A stretch of 15,726 nt of DNA from assembly GCA_003024985.2 (NCBI GenBank), contig PXIH01S0013959.1; one strand, 5' to 3'. Below the pieces are notes generated by a model that saw nothing but the letters and a program-made list of their open reading frames with translations, ran no database searches and had not been told where the DNA came from. This DNA is from Euperipatoides rowelli (Eukaryota > Onychophora > Udeonychophora > Euonychophora > Peripatopsidae). The first letter of the stretch is position 1, and each line of letters begins with the position of its first letter. Positions 1-7,344 of the stretch are shown here, piece after piece. The position numbers were made by a program, and so were the translations under genes.

Positions 1-939
1 TTCCTAAATGTTTTATACTATGTGTATTAGTCAATATTATTACATCAGCAGTCGCGTAACGTAAAATTTGTCTGGGCGTCTTTATACATATAATTCTAAA
101 AAATAACTATAAAATCGGCTATGTGCATGATAAAAACCTACCAATAGTGTAGTGGGGTGTTAGTTTTAGGAATAGAAGGCCAAGATAAACCTACACGTCC
201 ATACACATAGACACATTTTATAAAAAATTGAATTTGTCATAAGAATTACGACAGCGCGACCGCTCGTAGGTTAACCCTGTTACCAAAAAAAGGTCCAACA
301 TGATCTTACTCCTGTTTTTTTCCCATTATTTTGATGGGCTTTGAATTAATCTTTTTATATTTAAATAAATTCTATATTTTTGGAAAACTGAAATCAATAT
401 TTTGAAAACACAAAAGACACAAATGGTTCTGGCGGAGTGGTCGTGAGCGCTAAGTAGCACTGAAGCAAAGCATAGGATACATAATGTGGATCATGTATAG
501 ATCCTCCTGGTGACCAAAATTCTTAGAGTTTTTTCTTGTATCCCAAAGAACTAATAAATTTTCCGGAACAAAATGTTTGGTTTGGAACCTGTGGTGGAAA
601 TATTCTAAATGTTACTAAGTTACTAAGATTAGAATATCAACAGAATACTGCAATCCAGATTGTGACAATATAATATACAAATTGTAATACGGATTGTAAT
701 ATGAATTGTACATAAATCCGTACGATCAGTTTTCCCTATGGGAGAAACATTTTTTTTTTTAAGAAAAAGGTATAAATGGGTAATGATATAATTAAAATAT
801 GACAAATGGAAATTAGATACATTACAGTAAAAGTTGACCTTACTACTAAGTTATTAAAAATGAGTCATGAGATAGATGGTGGAGGCCAAATTGACTTACA
901 GGGCTCTCCCATGTATTTTACTGGCCTGGGAAACATGGA
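1..939. other. A+T-rich stretch with no recognised gene
   Basis: I see no coding signal, RNA gene or transposon end here. The stretch holds scattered A and T runs and a short local repetition near 656-716 built from variants of ATTGTAATAC. A 61-codon open frame begins at 806 but resembles no family I know, and its end runs into the MITE that begins at 948. Because gag-like sequence lies on the far side of that MITE, part of 806-947 could be the eroded 5' flank of the retroelement. That is only a guess from position. Confidence 0.5.
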
Positions 940-947
940 AACATGGA
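940..947. repeat. Target-site duplication AACATGGA, left copy
   Basis: This 8-bp sequence is identical to 1318-1325 and sits directly against the inverted repeat that begins at 948. It fixes the element boundary to the base. Confidence 0.88.
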
Positions 948-1317
948 CAGTGTTTCTTTCAGGCATACCTCCGGGGGGGAGGGGGGCTTAGTCCCCCAGA
1001 GCAAACTACCCCCCTCCCTGGGAAAATTTGGAAAAAATAACAATCTTATAAAATGAAACAGAAAGTCAACAAAACATCAATCAATGGACCCTAAGTCAAC
1101 ATAACGGCCACTCTAATAACTAAAAAAAAAAAAAGTTTATCAAATCGGACAGAAAAGCAACAAAACATTGTCAACTAAAAAAAAAGGTTATCAAATCAGA
1201 AATGCAACAAAACGTCCAGTCAACTAAAAAAAAAAAGCTTATCAAAAAATTTGTCCCTCCCCCCTCCCCGAACTTGTGAAATGCCCTCCCGGAGAAAATT
1301 GTCTGAAAGAAACACTG
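948..1317. mobile_element. hAT-type MITE (non-autonomous DNA transposon), 370 bp
   Basis: The ends are inverted repeats: the left end reads CAGTGTTTCTTTCAG and the right end carries its exact complement over 15 bp. Similarity resumes inward around CTCCGGG and the G-rich/C-rich tracts. An identical 8-bp direct repeat AACATGGA lies immediately outside both ends (940-947 and 1318-1325), which is the target duplication typical of hAT transposases. There is no transposase frame, so movement would have depended on an enzyme supplied in trans. The interior has three imperfect repetitions of a module: CAACAAAAC, then an A-tract, then TTATCAAA. The last module (about 1206-1248) recurs in the elements at 6718 and 15312. 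Confidence 0.88.
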
Positions 1318-1325
1318 AACATGGA
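1318..1325. repeat. Target-site duplication AACATGGA, right copy
   Basis: This exact copy of 940-947 follows the right terminal repeat of the 370-bp MITE. The perfect match suggests that this insertion is young relative to the retroelement relic next to it. Confidence 0.88.
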
Positions 1326-1353
1326 CAAGCTGATAATCCAAGAAAAGATAGAG

Positions 1354-1660
1354 TTTAAACTGATATTTTTTTGATGACTCCTATTTGGACCAATTTGATA
1401 AAGGGCTGAATAATATTTTGAGGATGGAAGTAATATGCCATGTTCCAACCTCCTTCAAAGAAGCAGCAACTTTTGCCATGGAGATTGAAAGAAGAATAAA
1501 GTTATGCAAGCCTAAGGGCTCTTCCAAAAACATTGTGGAAAAAAATGAAGAGTTGATAGGCTCTAATATGAACCTCATCTACAGCCTCAATTACAACAGG
1601 TACAACCTATATAGAAAAACAAGAATAGTAATATATATAATCACATCACACCAATACTAA
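1354..1660 (+). pseudogene. Retrotransposon gag-like relic (capsid C-terminal part)
   Basis: The frame that reads L-D-Q-F-D-K-G-L-N-N-I at about 1385-1417 matches the 'FxxGLN' segment seen near the end of capsid-like Gag proteins of Ty3/gypsy retrotransposons. It is followed by the usual 'P-x-S-F-x-E-A-x-x-x-A-x-x-I-E-R' pattern (about 1445-1490). The frame is open for about 90 codons from 1385, and TTG rather than ATG is the first codon of that stretch, so no true start is visible. The N-terminal half of Gag is not recognisable, and a MITE lies just upstream. A CCHC knuckle follows about 40 bp downstream in another frame, so at least one frameshift separates them. The product would have been a structural protein of the element's intracellular particle. 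The identification rests on motif order and not on a database match. Confidence 0.65.
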
Positions 1661-1679
1661 TTCCATAATGGAATTAAGA

Positions 1680-1784
1680 AAACCTGCAATTATAATATGT
1701 GGTTATTGTAGAGGAAATGGCCACATTGAAAATTACTGTTCCATCATCAAGGCATCACAATTATCTGATGCAATTACAAATTAA
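1680..1784 (+). pseudogene. CCHC zinc-knuckle (nucleocapsid) segment of the gag relic
   Basis: The translation contains C-x2-C-x4-H-x4-C at 1698-1739 (CGYCRGNGHIENYC). This is the classical retroelement zinc knuckle, which binds the element's RNA during packaging. All four zinc ligands are intact. The frame closes with TAA at 1782-1784. It is out of frame with the capsid-like segment upstream, so the gag gene is broken. Position and spacing after the capsid motif are as expected for Ty3/gypsy Gag, which supports one continuous old element and not two unrelated fragments. Confidence 0.78.
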
Positions 1785-2420
1785 ACTGCTAAGTCCATTA
1801 GCAGTACTAACTCTGATAGGTAGTAGGACGATATCATCTAAAAAGAGTAGCAAAAATTAAAAAAAAAAAAACTTCGAAAAAAATTAACAAACTCAGGAGC
1901 TCCCTAGCAAATAAAAAAATAAGCCCTCGGCTTTTTTTAAAAAAAGGTGCGATTTCAAAACAAACCTATTAACCTAAAATAAAATATGAGATAGACTAAC
2001 GGGAAATAATAATAAAAACACTAACAGTAAATCCTATACACTGGCTATTATAGCTTTGAAATTCACCAATAATCAAACAGAAAAACCTATAATCAAAGCC
2101 AGGTATTTGGCAAACATAGGGATAGTCTTCTTGATAATGGAACGGAATTCACAATTATAAACGAATCCTCCATACCCCAAAATAAGGTCTTTTTAAGAAA
2201 GAGACATATGATAGTACTTACCTCACCATGACCAATAAGCCCATTATGGGTTTTAAGACCATAGTTAACATAACTATAGTAGGGAAAACAATCATACATC
2301 CAGTCAGTATACCTACGATTGAACAAATCACTCATACCAAACGATTTTAGGATAAGATTTTTGATCAGCACATAATGTTAGAATGAATTACCAACAAAAG
2401 AAAGTCACTTTTGATTTTAA
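1785..2420 (+). pseudogene. Decayed gag-pol junction with protease-like remnant
   Basis: The first part (1785-2040) is poly-A-rich and shows nothing recognisable. From about 2040 a broken frame reads K-P-I-I-K-A-R-Y-L (about 2083-2106) and then a hydrophobic stretch. This resembles the strand that leads into the active-site loop of retrotransposon aspartic proteases, but the D-T/S-G triad itself is not present. Several stops and frameshifts follow. Short pieces near 2330-2420 have the look of the region between protease and RT. I rate this weak by itself. It gains support from lying between a clear zinc knuckle and a clear RT segment. Confidence 0.4.
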
Positions 2421-2639
2421 ACCTCAACCGGGAACCCCTTATTGAAATTGTCGAAGGCACCAATATGGTGGTGTGTGTCTTTTTGTCAGAAGGGGTGGGG
2501 GATGCCCTGGATGCCAAATAACTTTACACATTGTTTGGTGGTGATGATATAAAAATTGAGGAATTAAACAAAACTAAGTTAAAAAATATTTTATTTCAAC
2601 ATAGCCTAAATCTATTTGAATCGAGGATGTGTCATTAAT

Positions 2640-2908
2640 GACTGTGGCCCCATAGAACATACATTTTTATAGACAATACCGACCTTTTCCTAAAGTAATA
2701 CAGAATACCACATTATCTCTATCCCTTTAAAAACTAAATTAGAATAGTTAGAAAGGGTGGGAATTACAAAAAAAAAGGCTACTAATACAAACTGTAATGT
2801 GCCAATTTTAGTCATTCCCAAAATGGACACTATATATGACATTAGAATAGTTCTTGATCTTAGAAAAAAAATTGAACATTATCACTTTCCCTTAATGGTG
2901 ATTGATAA
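2640..2908 (+). pseudogene. Reverse transcriptase relic, N-terminal segment (Ty3/gypsy-like)
   Basis: The frame from about 2757 contains G-I-T-K, then N-V-P-I-L-V-I-P-K (about 2793-2822), then I-R-I-V-L-D-L-R-K (about 2842-2868), then F-P-L-M-V-I-D-N. This order corresponds to the conserved opening blocks of Ty3/gypsy RT: 'GII..S.SPY.SP.LLVPKKDG', 'R.VVDYRKLN' and 'PLP.ID'. An upstream piece around 2650 looks like the stretch that precedes them, but it is broken. The reading stops being RT exactly at 2909, where a hAT-type element begins, and RT-like sequence picks up after its far target duplication at 3621. The enzyme would have copied element RNA into DNA; this copy is dead. Confidence 0.72.
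2901..2908. repeat. Target-site duplication ATTGATAA, left copy
   Basis: This 8-bp repeat is identical to 3614-3621. It encodes part of the conserved RT block itself (the I-D of 'PLxxID'), which is why RT-like reading can resume at the other copy. Confidence 0.9.
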
Positions 2909-3613
2909 TAGGGATGAAACGAATATTTATTTTGACCGAATACCGGATACCAAATATTTAGCCATTAACAAAGGCCGAATACCAAATATTTGGTCGAATA
3001 TCTATCCTATTCATTTTATTTATTTTATTAGTCAAAACAACCTATTGTCAATGATTAAAGATATTCGATTTTAAGCAATGTCATAAGAAGGCCACATTCT
3101 TGTAGCAATTAAGAATGAAAAAGTGTGAAGGTTGCTGCTTAAGTTCACATAAAATAATATTAGTGAATAGATTGTTATTCTATTCAAAATAATTAAGTTA
3201 GTTGAAGATTAAAAAAAAAAAAAAAGACTATGGCAGTTTTGTAATGAATTAGTAAATTCCAGGGCACAATATGATAATACAGATTATTTTTCTCTTTTTT
3301 TAAACTGAATAATAATTACTGGCTTTACTTCCCCTGAATGATGCATTGCATTCATAATAAAATGCTAGAGTTACTCCCTCCCGATGCATTCATAAAAGTT
3401 CGATAACTATTAGAATTTGATTTTCTAAACTACTACAGGACCTCACCTTATTTTCTAACATTTATTTAAGGAAAAACTTCCTTCCCCACTTGTTTAATAT
3501 ATTCAGGGAAATGACTAATATTCAGCCAAATACAGATCATAAACAGCCGAATACCGAATACTATGAAACCCAACCGAATACCGAATACTAACCGAATAAT
3601 CGTTTCATCCCTA
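2909..3613. mobile_element. hAT-type non-autonomous element, 705 bp, inserted in the RT relic
   Basis: The left end begins TAGGGATGAAACGA and the right end is its exact complement over 14 bp (to 3613). Both sides carry the identical 8-bp direct repeat ATTGATAA (2901-2908 and 3614-3621), the signature of a hAT insertion. Terminal TAGGGATG-type sequences occur in animal hAT families. Next to both ends lie subterminal clusters of an ACCGAATA motif (about 2934-2997 and 3547-3597), the sort of array that hAT transposases can bind. No transposase frame is present; the interior is low-complexity A+T-rich DNA. The target is the reverse transcriptase relic, so this element arrived after the retroelement. 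Confidence 0.9.
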
Positions 3614-3621
3614 ATTGATAA
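3614..3621. repeat. Target-site duplication ATTGATAA, right copy
   Basis: This exact duplicate of 2901-2908 sits directly outside the right terminal repeat of the 705-bp element. Confidence 0.9.
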
Positions 3622-3680
3622 CATATTACTAAGATAAGTTGGAACACATATTTTTCTACTTTGGACTTGAATAACATATA
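3614..3680 (+). pseudogene. Reverse transcriptase relic, short middle segment between two insertions
   Basis: This 67-bp piece is all that separates the hAT-type element from the mariner-like element. It starts with the duplicated target and then, in a shifted frame, reads F-S-T-L-D-L at about 3651-3668. That is the catalytic block A of reverse transcriptases, usually 'FS.LDL..GY', and its D is one of the three metal-binding aspartates. One in-frame stop and one frameshift occur before it. The piece ends at the TA where the mariner-like element inserted. Confidence 0.68.
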
Positions 3681-3767
3681 CAGGGTGTTTCATGGAAGTG
3701 TATCACATTTTAAATATTTATACCTTAAAAAGTATTAGCACTATTACACACATTTCTCAACTTATTA
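3681..3767 (+). repeat. Left terminal inverted repeat of the mariner-like element
   Basis: This arm pairs with 4814-4905. The segment 3710-3745, around ATATTTATACCTTAAAAAGT, is almost identical to the complement of the right arm. The bases around 3700-3711 have no counterpart on the right. Confidence 0.88.
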
Positions 3768-3778
3768 TTTATTTTTAG

Positions 3779-4816
3779 ATGGCAACACTAACACAAACAA
3801 GGAAAAATGGTGAAACTGTGCAACAAAAAGCCTAATGTGTTGTTTGGTTTTCAAATTTGAGAGTGTTGTTGCAGTTCAGAGAAAGTTTAAACGAGTCTAC
3901 AGGACAAATAAAGCACTTACATTACAGAGTATTAGGCAATGGTTCAAGCAGTTTGAGGAAATGGGTTCAATTACAAGGAAACTCGGTAGCAGAGCAAAAG
4001 GTCCTACAGCTGAAAAGGCGGCAACGGTGAAGAGTGCATTGGAATTTAGCCCTCACAAATTGCTATGACGATTGTCTTTTGAAACACATGTTCCCCTTAA
4101 TAACATGTTATAGAATCATAAGGAAACATCTGAAATTGTATCTATCAGATTCAGCGAATTCAAGCATTAAATAAATTTGATTATGAACGGTGTCTAACAT
4201 TTTGTAGCACCATCATAAACAGGCTATATGATCTTATGTACATAAAGCGTTGGCTATTTACAGAGGAAGCTACATTTCACATCAGTGGAAGTGTAAATAC
4301 ACACAACACGATAATTTGGGGCCAAGGAAACCCACATCACTTGTATGAATTTGAACGTGAAAGCCCAAATGTAAACATATGGTGTGGAGTGATGTTTGAT
4401 CGCTTCATTGGTACTTTCCTTTTTTGGGAAACACAATTCATTGGGAATCATACCTCGACATGTTGATGCACTATGTGCTACCCCAGTTAGAAGATATCGG
4501 CTTATGGGTTTAATTTTTCAGAAAGATGAAGCTCCACCACACTGGTCACTAGCAGTCTGTGCCTTTTTAAACAAAACATGATCGGTGCGGGCAGGATGTA
4601 CCAATACCATGGCAAGTGAACTTCCCATAGTTCTTGCCACCTGAATTTTTCCTTTGCTGACACATAAAAGGGTTTGTTTATGACCAGCATCCTAGAACAT
4701 TATGGATCTGAAGTGTTACTCTGCAAATGTTACAAAACAAATGGAATGCCATTTCAGCCCGTTATGACATGTGCATTGCAAGAATGGTAAACATGTTGAA
4801 CTTTAAAAAAAAGTAA
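3779..4816 (+). pseudogene. Mariner-like transposase with N-terminal helix-turn-helix (DUF4817-type), broken
   Basis: The protein would cut the element at its terminal repeats and rejoin it at a TA. The likely start is the ATG at 3779. CAA has become TAA at 3834-3836, and a one-base deletion near 3850 moves the frame. The helix-turn-helix follows (3853-4050), with F-K-F-E-S-V-V-A-V-Q-R-K-F and I-R-Q-W-F-K-Q-F-E-E. The DDE domain follows with R-W-L-F-T-E-E-A-T-F-H (about 4246-4278), W-G-x-x-N-P-H, W-C-G-V-M-F-D-R-F-I-G, and F-x-K-D-E-A-P-P-H-W (about 4516-4548). A degraded P-P-E-F-F block lies near 4640-4655. Where relatives have D-E at the first catalytic position this copy has E-E, and the third acid is E where D is usual. 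Relatives space the second and third acids about 41 residues apart; that figure is from memory. Several further stops occur, and the frame ends at TAA 4814-4816. Confidence 0.88.
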
Positions 4817-4905
4817 TAAGTTGAACAATGTGTGTACAAAGTTTGGTTGTATTAGTGCTAATACTTTTTAAGGTATAAATATTTATACTTCCATGGAACA
4901 CCTTG
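4814..4905 (-). repeat. Right terminal inverted repeat of the mariner-like element
   Basis: Read on the minus strand, this arm starts CAAGGTGTTCCATGGAAGT and then matches the left arm with a short deletion. The transposase stop codon lies at its inner edge. Confidence 0.88.
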
Positions 4906-4975
4906 TACTTTAATATAGGATTGGCTGAATCTATCTAACACAAGTTTAGCTTTCGGTTGCCCAGTAATAAATAAT
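4906..4975 (+). pseudogene. Reverse transcriptase relic, downstream segment after the mariner insertion
   Basis: Reading directly from the right TA gives Y-F-N-I-G-L-A-E-S-I (about 4906-4935) before a stop. This resembles the 'GY.QI.L.E.S' stretch that follows block A of Ty3/gypsy reverse transcriptase, and it is in register with the F-S-T-L-D-L piece left of the mariner-like element. A few further residues in another frame (about 4938-4965) may be the next RT strand, after which I see no similarity. The match is short, so most of the confidence comes from its position and phase. The rest of pol, integrase and the 3' LTR were not found in the window. Confidence 0.58.
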
Positions 4976-5597
4976 CATTAGAACTTTAAAGTTTATACTA
5001 TTATTAATATTTTTTTCTCTCTTTATAGTGAATATGAATACTCATTGGCAGTATGAAAATGCAACATTTTTTTTTTATTACCTGTAAACCACAAGAAGGT
5101 TAAAAGCCTTTGCAGACCGGACTTAACCCACAAGTTTTAGGTTGGACATCCTGGTATAAATAATTTGAATTTTTCTTCATCTTTTTTTTTTCTAATCTGC
5201 TGTAAAATTCTGGTATAGTTTATTTAAAAGTATATTTCTTTTATTATGATTGTTATTACTGTATAATCATTATTTTCAGCAACTATTTCAATCAAGTATC
5301 AATAACCCACCTTTCCTAAGAGTTAGCAAACCATGAACAGAATAATAAAAGCTTGTTTCTAAAACAATTTTTTTCTAATATTTCAATTAACTTGTATGTT
5401 TTTTACTGTATATTATTACCATACACAAATAAAATATGCTTAAACTGTTTGTCTCATCTGTTACTTATTTTTTCCTTGATTTTTTTACATAGGCCTACCT
5501 TAATCTTTTATTTATTTTCCTCTTTTAAATTACTGGCAGTCATCTTTCTTTTTTAAATAAATTGTTTTTGATTTTGCATAATGATTTTTATATATTA
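4976..5597. other. A+T-rich stretch with no recognised gene
   Basis: This is T-rich sequence with many short homopolymers. A 67-codon open frame at 5353-5556 encodes a Leu/Phe/Ser-rich chain that simply reflects the T-rich composition, so I do not call it a gene. Polyadenylation-like AATAAA hexamers occur by chance at this composition. Confidence 0.55.
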
Positions 5598-6145
5598 CTA
5601 GATGAAGTACCCGGTGTTGCCGGCATTTTAAGGGTTAATTTAGATTTCAACTTTTTTTAGTTGTCTCGGCCGTGTTTTAATACGCCTGTCTGCAAAATTT
5701 CAAGATCTACGCTTGTAAACTGTTGATTTGTATATAAACTACCCGGCGTGATCTACGCTTGTAAATTGTCAATTTGTATAGAAACTACCCAGCGTGGCCC
5801 GGTATTTTAATGATTTTTAATTAATTAAAAATTAACCGTAATTAATTTTGATTTCAAATTTTTTTAGTTGCCTCGGCCGTGTTTTAATACGCCCGTCTGT
5901 AAAATTTCAAGCTCTATGCTTGTAAACTGTCAATTTGTATAGAAACTACCTGGTGTGGCCTGGTATTTTAACGTTTTTTAATTAATTAAAAATTAACCGT
6001 AATTAATTTTGATTTCAATTTTTTTTAGTTGCCTCGGCGTGTTTTAATACGCCCTTCTGTATAATCTCACGATCCTGGCTTGTAAACTGTCGATTTGTAT
6101 AGAAAGACAGAAGGACAAATTTTCTCTTTTATATAGGTGATTTTA
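5598..6145. repeat. Tandem array of about 161-bp units, with a nested 46-bp duplication
   Basis: The anchor CTCGGC...GTTTTAATACGCC occurs at 5665, 5872 and 6033, giving steps of 207 and 161 bp. The longer step is explained by an extra 46-bp direct duplication inside the first unit (5704-5749 and 5750-5795, starting GATCTACGCTTGTAAA). Each unit runs from a (T/C)ACCCGG(C/T)GT(G/T)GCC-like start through an A+T-rich TTAATTAAAAATTAACCG block to a TTTGTATAGAAA end. The array ends in AGACAGAAGGACAAATTTTCTCTTTTATATAG. Arthropod interspersed repeats often end with such a 'TCTCTTTTATATA' tail. The class (Helitron, Penelope or SINE-like) cannot be decided from this copy. Confidence 0.8.
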
Positions 6146-6439
6146 TTTGCATTTTTTGAACGATTTTTATATTATTTCCACAATTTATTTTACCATATGT
6201 TTTATTGATTTTTGAATAATATCTGATACAGCTATTAAAATAAGTTCTCTTTCCTTAAAGGCCAGTCAGAATGGCCCAGAGAACATTTAATTTCAAAGAA
6301 AATTACTAAAAAACTGATTCCACCTGGTTAAAATAAAAAATTGAAATGAAATTAATAAATGTAGGTGCACAGGTGATAGACTATATTACTTGTATAATTA
6401 ATTTTCTATTTTTTGTAAAAACAATATCCTCTCCTTTGA
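6146..6439. other. A+T-rich stretch with no recognised gene
   Basis: Nothing coding is visible. The phrase AATGGCCCAGAGAACAT near 6270 has a near match at about 9024 (AATGGCCTAGAGAACAT), perhaps remnants of one old repeat. The last 30 bases form a pyrimidine-rich tract that leads into the splice-acceptor-like site at 6446-6447. Confidence 0.4.
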
Positions 6440-6697
6440 ATCTGCAGGTGCATAATCCATTCGTTTGAGTGCCTAGATTATAACAATATTGAAGACAATG
6501 TAATTTTTTTAATATCTACATTCGTCATGTCCACTGAATATCGTCATGGTTACCGTTTTACGGTTAAAGATACACTACCAAGCGTATTGTGGAAGCATTT
6601 GGAACTCCATACAAATAGAATTGTTTGTGAGTCGATTAATGTTGAAGACGGCTTCAATGCTAATTTTAAACATGCAAGTCGCTATAAGCAGACATGA
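6440..6697 (+). CDS. Small ORF of unknown function, possible terminal exon
   Basis: This frame is open for 85 codons from the codon after TGA (6437-6439) to TGA at 6695-6697, with an ATG at 6527 that would give 56 residues starting M-S-T-E-Y-R-H-G-Y-R-F. The composition is balanced and lacks the Lys/Asn/Ile/Phe bias of chance frames in this window. A pyrimidine-rich tract and CTGCAG at 6443-6447 make a plausible 3' splice site, so the exon could begin at 6448. I recognise no domain. A hAT-type MITE starts 20 bp after the stop. It could also be a fragment of an unrecognised transposon protein, or chance. Confidence 0.27.
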   Translation: MCRCIIHSFECLDYNNIEDNVIFLISTFVMSTEYRHGYRFTVKDTLPSVLWKHLELHTNRIVCESINVEDGFNANFKHASRYKQT

Positions 6698-6717
6698 TGA
6701 AATCTGATGCATCTAAA

Positions 6718-6959
6718 CAAGGGCATCCGCAGAAAAAAATTCAGGAGGGAGGGGGACAGGGGTGAAGATTTTTTATTTATTTTAGCTGTAAATATTTTGA
6801 TAAGCTTTTTTTTTTTTGGTTGTCTGGACATTTTGACAACGTTTAATGAGACTTCACACTTGTAATATCCAACTTTATATTAAATACCTACATTTTTGGT
6901 TGGTCTTATTTTTCCAGGGGGGGAAGAACTGCTCCCCCACCCCTTTGTGGACGCCCTTG
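6718..6959. mobile_element. hAT-type MITE, 242 bp
   Basis: The left end reads CAAGGGCATCCGC and the right end is the complement of CAAGGGCGTCCAC, so 11 of 13 positions pair. G-rich tracts follow on the left and the matching C-rich tracts on the right. The flanks carry an 8-bp duplication with one mismatch: CATCTAAA (6710-6717) and CATCTACA (6960-6967). CAAGGGCGTCC-type termini fit hAT families. Read on the minus strand, about 6797-6839 shares a core with the 948-1317 MITE: a GTCCAG-like word, a long A-tract, then GCTTATCAAAA. There is no coding capacity. Confidence 0.82.
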
Positions 6960-6967
6960 CATCTACA

Positions 6968-7344
6968 TCTAAATTGAAGAACCAAAAAAATGAAGTAAGT
7001 CATATTAATAGACAATAGCACTGAAAATTATATTCTATAGTGATTATGCCCCAACAGACAAATATGTCAATTCTATTTTTAGACTGTGCCAAGAAAGAAG
7101 AGCAAACAATAGTACTCGGCAAGGATTTCCACATGGATACAACACAATAAGTAATAAACCCCTTTCTAATATATTCAATCTGGTCTGCTCCACTTTTAAC
7201 TTAATATGATTAGGCTACTCTTAGTAATAATAACTTCAGAAAGAATGAACAATTTATAATTATTATTAATCACCAAATTTTGGTTAAATAAATAAATTAG
7301 GTCAACCCTGAGTTTTCTTTCCAGGGGGTTGGTAATGCCAAATT
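6968..7344. other. A+T-rich stretch with no recognised gene
   Basis: No gene or transposon end is recognised. A donor-like GAAGTAAGT occurs at about 6991-6999, but no credible exon leads into it. Confidence 0.4.

Larger units (their letters stand above)
3681..4905 (+). mobile_element. Mariner-like DNA transposon (IS630-Tc1-mariner), 1,225 bp, inactive
   Basis: The left end begins CAGGGTGTTTCATGGAAGT and the right end is its complement with two mismatches. Beyond that, inverted similarity continues for about 85-90 bp (3681-3767 against 4814-4905) with a deletion of about 12 bp in the right arm. The dinucleotide TA flanks both ends (3679-3680 and 4906-4907), the target used by all Tc1/mariner elements. 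A decayed transposase gene fills the interior. The length, about 1.2 kb, is usual for a full-length mariner, so this is a complete but mutated copy. It landed inside the RT relic; RT-like codons are seen on both outer sides. Confidence 0.92.

Noticed and set aside
420-470. Possible tRNA-like segment around GGTTCTGGCGGAGTGGTCGTGAGC
   Set aside because: No acceptor stem, anticodon loop or T-loop consensus could be folded from the surrounding bases.
1242-1578. Minus-strand frames overlapping the gag-like region
   Set aside because: These are antisense shadows of the plus-strand gag-like frame and of the MITE end; the plus-strand reading carries the conserved motifs.
1904-1945. GC stem (AAGCC CTC GGCTT) followed by a T run, resembling a bacterial rho-independent terminator
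   Set aside because: Everything else in the window is eukaryotic, and runs of A and T are everywhere; the stem is only about five base pairs.
3466-3693. 75-codon minus-strand frame at the hAT and mariner junction
   Set aside because: It spans the end of one transposon, the RT remnant and the start of another, so it cannot be one ancestral gene.
5353-5556. 67-codon plus-strand frame with a hydrophobic, membrane-like translation
   Set aside because: The sequence is T-rich, which alone yields Phe/Leu/Ser/Ile-rich frames; no start context, splice sites or family resemblance.
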